Below are positions 5,185 to 6,469 of a DNA stretch of 6,469 bases, piece after piece; within the stretch, counting starts at the first letter, position 1, and every line of letters starts with the position of its first letter. The notes beneath the pieces were generated by a model. It saw only the letters and a list, made by a program, of their open reading frames with translations. It made no database searches and was not told where the DNA came from. The position numbers and the translations under genes are program-made. The stretch is from NCBI GenBank assembly GCA_025350775.1, contig JANXXF010000353.1:1-6469 (forward strand), given 5' to 3'. Source of the stretch: Actinomycetes bacterium. GTDB taxonomy: Bacteria > Actinomycetota > Thermoleophilia > Gaiellales > Gaiellaceae.

Positions 5185-5198
5185 AACGAGATAGCCTA
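5185..5198 (-). promoter_or_regulatory. Putative -10 (TAGGCT) for the secreted-protein gene
   Basis: On the minus strand TAGGCT (5198-5193) ends 8 nt before GTG 5184 and 14 nt before ATG 5178. It decides the start call: only the GTG gives the leaderless spacing seen elsewhere in this window. It lies 33 bp from the -10 of murI on the other strand, so the two promoters share their upstream DNA. Confidence 0.5.
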
Positions 5199-5231
5199 GA
5201 CAACCGGTGAGGGTCGGGCCGCCGGCCCCTC

Positions 5232-5244
5232 TACACTGCCCCGC
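5232..5244 (+). promoter_or_regulatory. Putative -10 (TACACT) for leaderless murI-rph mRNA
   Basis: TACACT (5232-5237) ends 7 nt before the murI ATG at 5245. No SD is found in the intervening GC-rich bases. The divergent intergenic region (5185-5244) is only 60 bp, so polymerase binding at this promoter and at that of the secreted-protein gene could interfere. I see no clear -35. Confidence 0.62.
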
Positions 5245-6066
5245 ATGGATGCACGGCCTGTCGGCGTGTTCGACTCCGGGATGGGCGGTCTCACCGTCCT
5301 CCACGAGTGCCTCGTGACGATGCCGAACGAGGACTTCGTCTATCTCGGCGACGCCGCCCGGCTTCCGTACGGCCCGCGGCCGCTCGACGAGATCCGGCGC
5401 TTCGCGCGGGAGATCGCGGGCTACCTCGAGGGGCTCGGCGTCAAGCTGATCGTGGTCGCGTGCAACTCGGCGACGGCGGCGGCGCTGCCGGAGCTGCAGG
5501 AGCAGCTCTCGGTTCCGATCATGGGCGTCATTGCGCCCGAGGCCCACGCCGCGGTGCAGGCGACCCGCAATCGCCGCGTCGGGCTGCTCGCGACGCAGGC
5601 GACGGTCGAGAGCGGCCGCTACGCCGAGCTGATCAAGGCGCATGACGCGGGCGTCCGCCTCTTCCCCGTCGCCTGCCCGCGGCTCGTACCGCTGATCGAG
5701 AGCGACGACCCGTTCGCCGCCGAGACGGTCGAGGCGGTGCGCGAGGTGGCGGCGCCGCTCAAGCGTGCCGGCTGCGACACCGTGATCCTCGGCTGCACCC
5801 ACTACCCGTTGATCCGCCCGATCCTTCAGCGCGTGTTCGGCCGCGATGTCGAGCTTGTCTTCTCGGCCGAGGAGACGGCTCGTGAGGTCTCGGACACGCT
5901 GTCGCGCAAGCGTCTCGCCAACGCCCGCAAGCACGAGGGCGAGTACCGCTTTCTCACGACCGGCGATCCCGCGCAGTTCCGCTCGCTGGGCGCCCGGTTC
6001 CTCCAGCTGCCGCTCGGCGACGTCGAGCGCGTGGCCCTCGCCGATCTCGAAAGGTCAGCCGCATGA
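5245..6066 (+). CDS. murI: Glutamate racemase
   Basis: A 273-aa cofactor-independent racemase that interconverts L- and D-glutamate to supply D-Glu for peptidoglycan. All key motifs are present: FDSGMGGLTV with D10 at residues 9-18, DAARLPYG (36-43), VACNSATAAAL with catalytic C73, and ILGCTHYPL with catalytic C184 and H186. The two cysteines and their spacing match the two-base mechanism of the family. The length is normal. The protein is cytoplasmic and the organism must therefore make peptidoglycan. Start ATG 5245 places the first strand (VGVFDSG) at residue 6, as usual, and is supported by the -10 just upstream. The stop overlaps the rph start by 4 nt (ATGA), implying translational coupling. 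The murI-rph order is common in actinobacteria and some other phyla, often followed by the XTP/dITP pyrophosphatase gene. Confidence 0.97.
   Translation: MDARPVGVFDSGMGGLTVLHECLVTMPNEDFVYLGDAARLPYGPRPLDEIRRFAREIAGYLEGLGVKLIVVACNSATAAALPELQEQLSVPIMGVIAPEAHAAVQATRNRRVGLLATQATVESGRYAELIKAHDAGVRLFPVACPRLVPLIESDDPFAAETVEAVREVAAPLKRAGCDTVILGCTHYPLIRPILQRVFGRDVELVFSAEETAREVSDTLSRKRLANARKHEGEYRFLTTGDPAQFRSLGARFLQLPLGDVERVALADLERSAA
6049..6054 (+). promoter_or_regulatory. Shine-Dalgarno sequence of rph
   Basis: GAAAGG (6049-6054) lies 8 nt before the rph ATG at 6063, inside the last codons of murI. It is the clearest SD in the window, in contrast to the genes at transcript heads that have none. This fits an internal, leadered and coupled gene. 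Confidence 0.7.
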
Positions 6067-6469
6067 GCAGCGCCCCCCGCAACGACGGACGCCGGCACGA
6101 TCACCTGCGCAAGCTCGCGCTCGAGCCCGACTGGCTCGAGCAGGCCGACGGCTCGGTGCTCTACAGCCAGGGCAAGACCCGCGTGCTGTGCACCGCCTCG
6201 ATCGAGGCGGGCGTGCCGCGCTGGCTGAAGGGCAAGGGCCGCGGCTGGATGACCGCCGAGTACTCGCTGCTGCCGGCCTCTACCGGCCAGCGCACCGACC
6301 GCGAGGCGGCGCGTGGCAAGCAGTCCGGCCGCACGGTCGAGATCCAGCGCCTGATCGGCCGCGCGATCCGCGCCGTCGCCGACTTCGACGCGCTCGGCGA
6401 GCGGACGCTGCTGCTCGACTGCGACGTGCTCCAGGCCGACGGTGGCACCCGCTGCGCCGCGATCTCCGG
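6063..6469 (+). CDS. rph: Ribonuclease PH (3' part beyond window)
   Basis: The first 135 codons plus two bases of RNase PH, a phosphorolytic 3'-to-5' exoribonuclease that trims tRNA 3' ends and forms a hexameric ring. The N-terminal R-x-D-G-R-x2-D-x-LR signature is visible (6-16), followed by GKTRVLCTASIE, then the block VPRWLKGKGRGWMTAEYSLLP, then GKQSGRTVEIQRLIGRAIRA, which contributes phosphate and tRNA binding, and finally LLLDCDVLQADGGTRCAAIS just before the window end. The family is about 240-260 aa, so roughly half is missing; this is a window cut, not a broken gene. ATG 6063 overlaps the murI stop (ATGA) and has a good SD. The alternative, a PNPase domain, is excluded by the RNase PH-specific N-terminus. 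Confidence 0.97.
   Translation, partial: MSSAPRNDGRRHDHLRKLALEPDWLEQADGSVLYSQGKTRVLCTASIEAGVPRWLKGKGRGWMTAEYSLLPASTGQRTDREAARGKQSGRTVEIQRLIGRAIRAVADFDALGERTLLLDCDVLQADGGTRCAAIS

Noticed and set aside
5185..5934. Open reading frame continuing upstream of the secreted-protein gene, antisense to murI
   Set aside because: It is a long stop-free shadow typical of high-GC DNA. murI has all catalytic motifs on the other strand, and the signal peptide marks the real N-terminus.

Overview
The window is GC-rich DNA (about 70% by eye) with dense, short-spaced genes. The synteny (murI followed by rph), the SseA-type double rhodanese, the DUF3467 protein and the lack of Shine-Dalgarno sequences at most gene heads all fit an actinobacterial-type genome, possibly a deep-branching class such as Thermoleophilia. 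That placement is inference, not proof. The first base lies inside a perfect inverted repeat and the last base lies inside rph, so this may be a whole short metagenomic contig or a piece cut from one.

Layout. 1-175: perfect 76-bp inverted repeat around a 23-nt spacer. 176-320: no convincing protein gene; a foldable stretch followed by a textbook intrinsic terminator (273-319). 333-1860 (+): a two-gene unit of a HAD-IB phosphatase (MtnX/SerB-like) and an AlkA-like HhH-GPD DNA glycosylase, 4 nt apart. 1956-2744 (+): a two-domain rhodanese (thiosulfate/3-mercaptopyruvate sulfurtransferase). Convergent to it on the minus strand (5184 down to 2793) are a secreted protein of unknown function, a DUF72 (YecE-like) protein and a small DUF3467 protein, spaced 18 and 13 nt apart. 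Divergent from the secreted-protein gene is murI (glutamate racemase, 5245-6066 +), which overlaps rph (RNase PH, 6063 onward, cut by the window end) by 4 nt.

The most general signal is regulatory. Five genes, four of them at the head of a transcription unit, have a TANNNT hexamer ending 6-8 nt before the start codon and no Shine-Dalgarno sequence. This is the spacing expected if transcription begins at the start codon (leaderless mRNA). The clearest SD (GAAAGG, 8 nt before ATG) belongs to the internal gene rph. The pattern also argues for a GTG start two codons upstream of the obvious ATG of the secreted protein.

Most genes are ordinary housekeeping or repair functions. I found no clear new multi-gene system. 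The parts worth a second look are the long palindrome, the terminator with no visible parent gene, an atypical GC-rich stem-forming insertion inside the glycosylase gene, and the uncharacterised secreted/DUF72/DUF3467 cluster.
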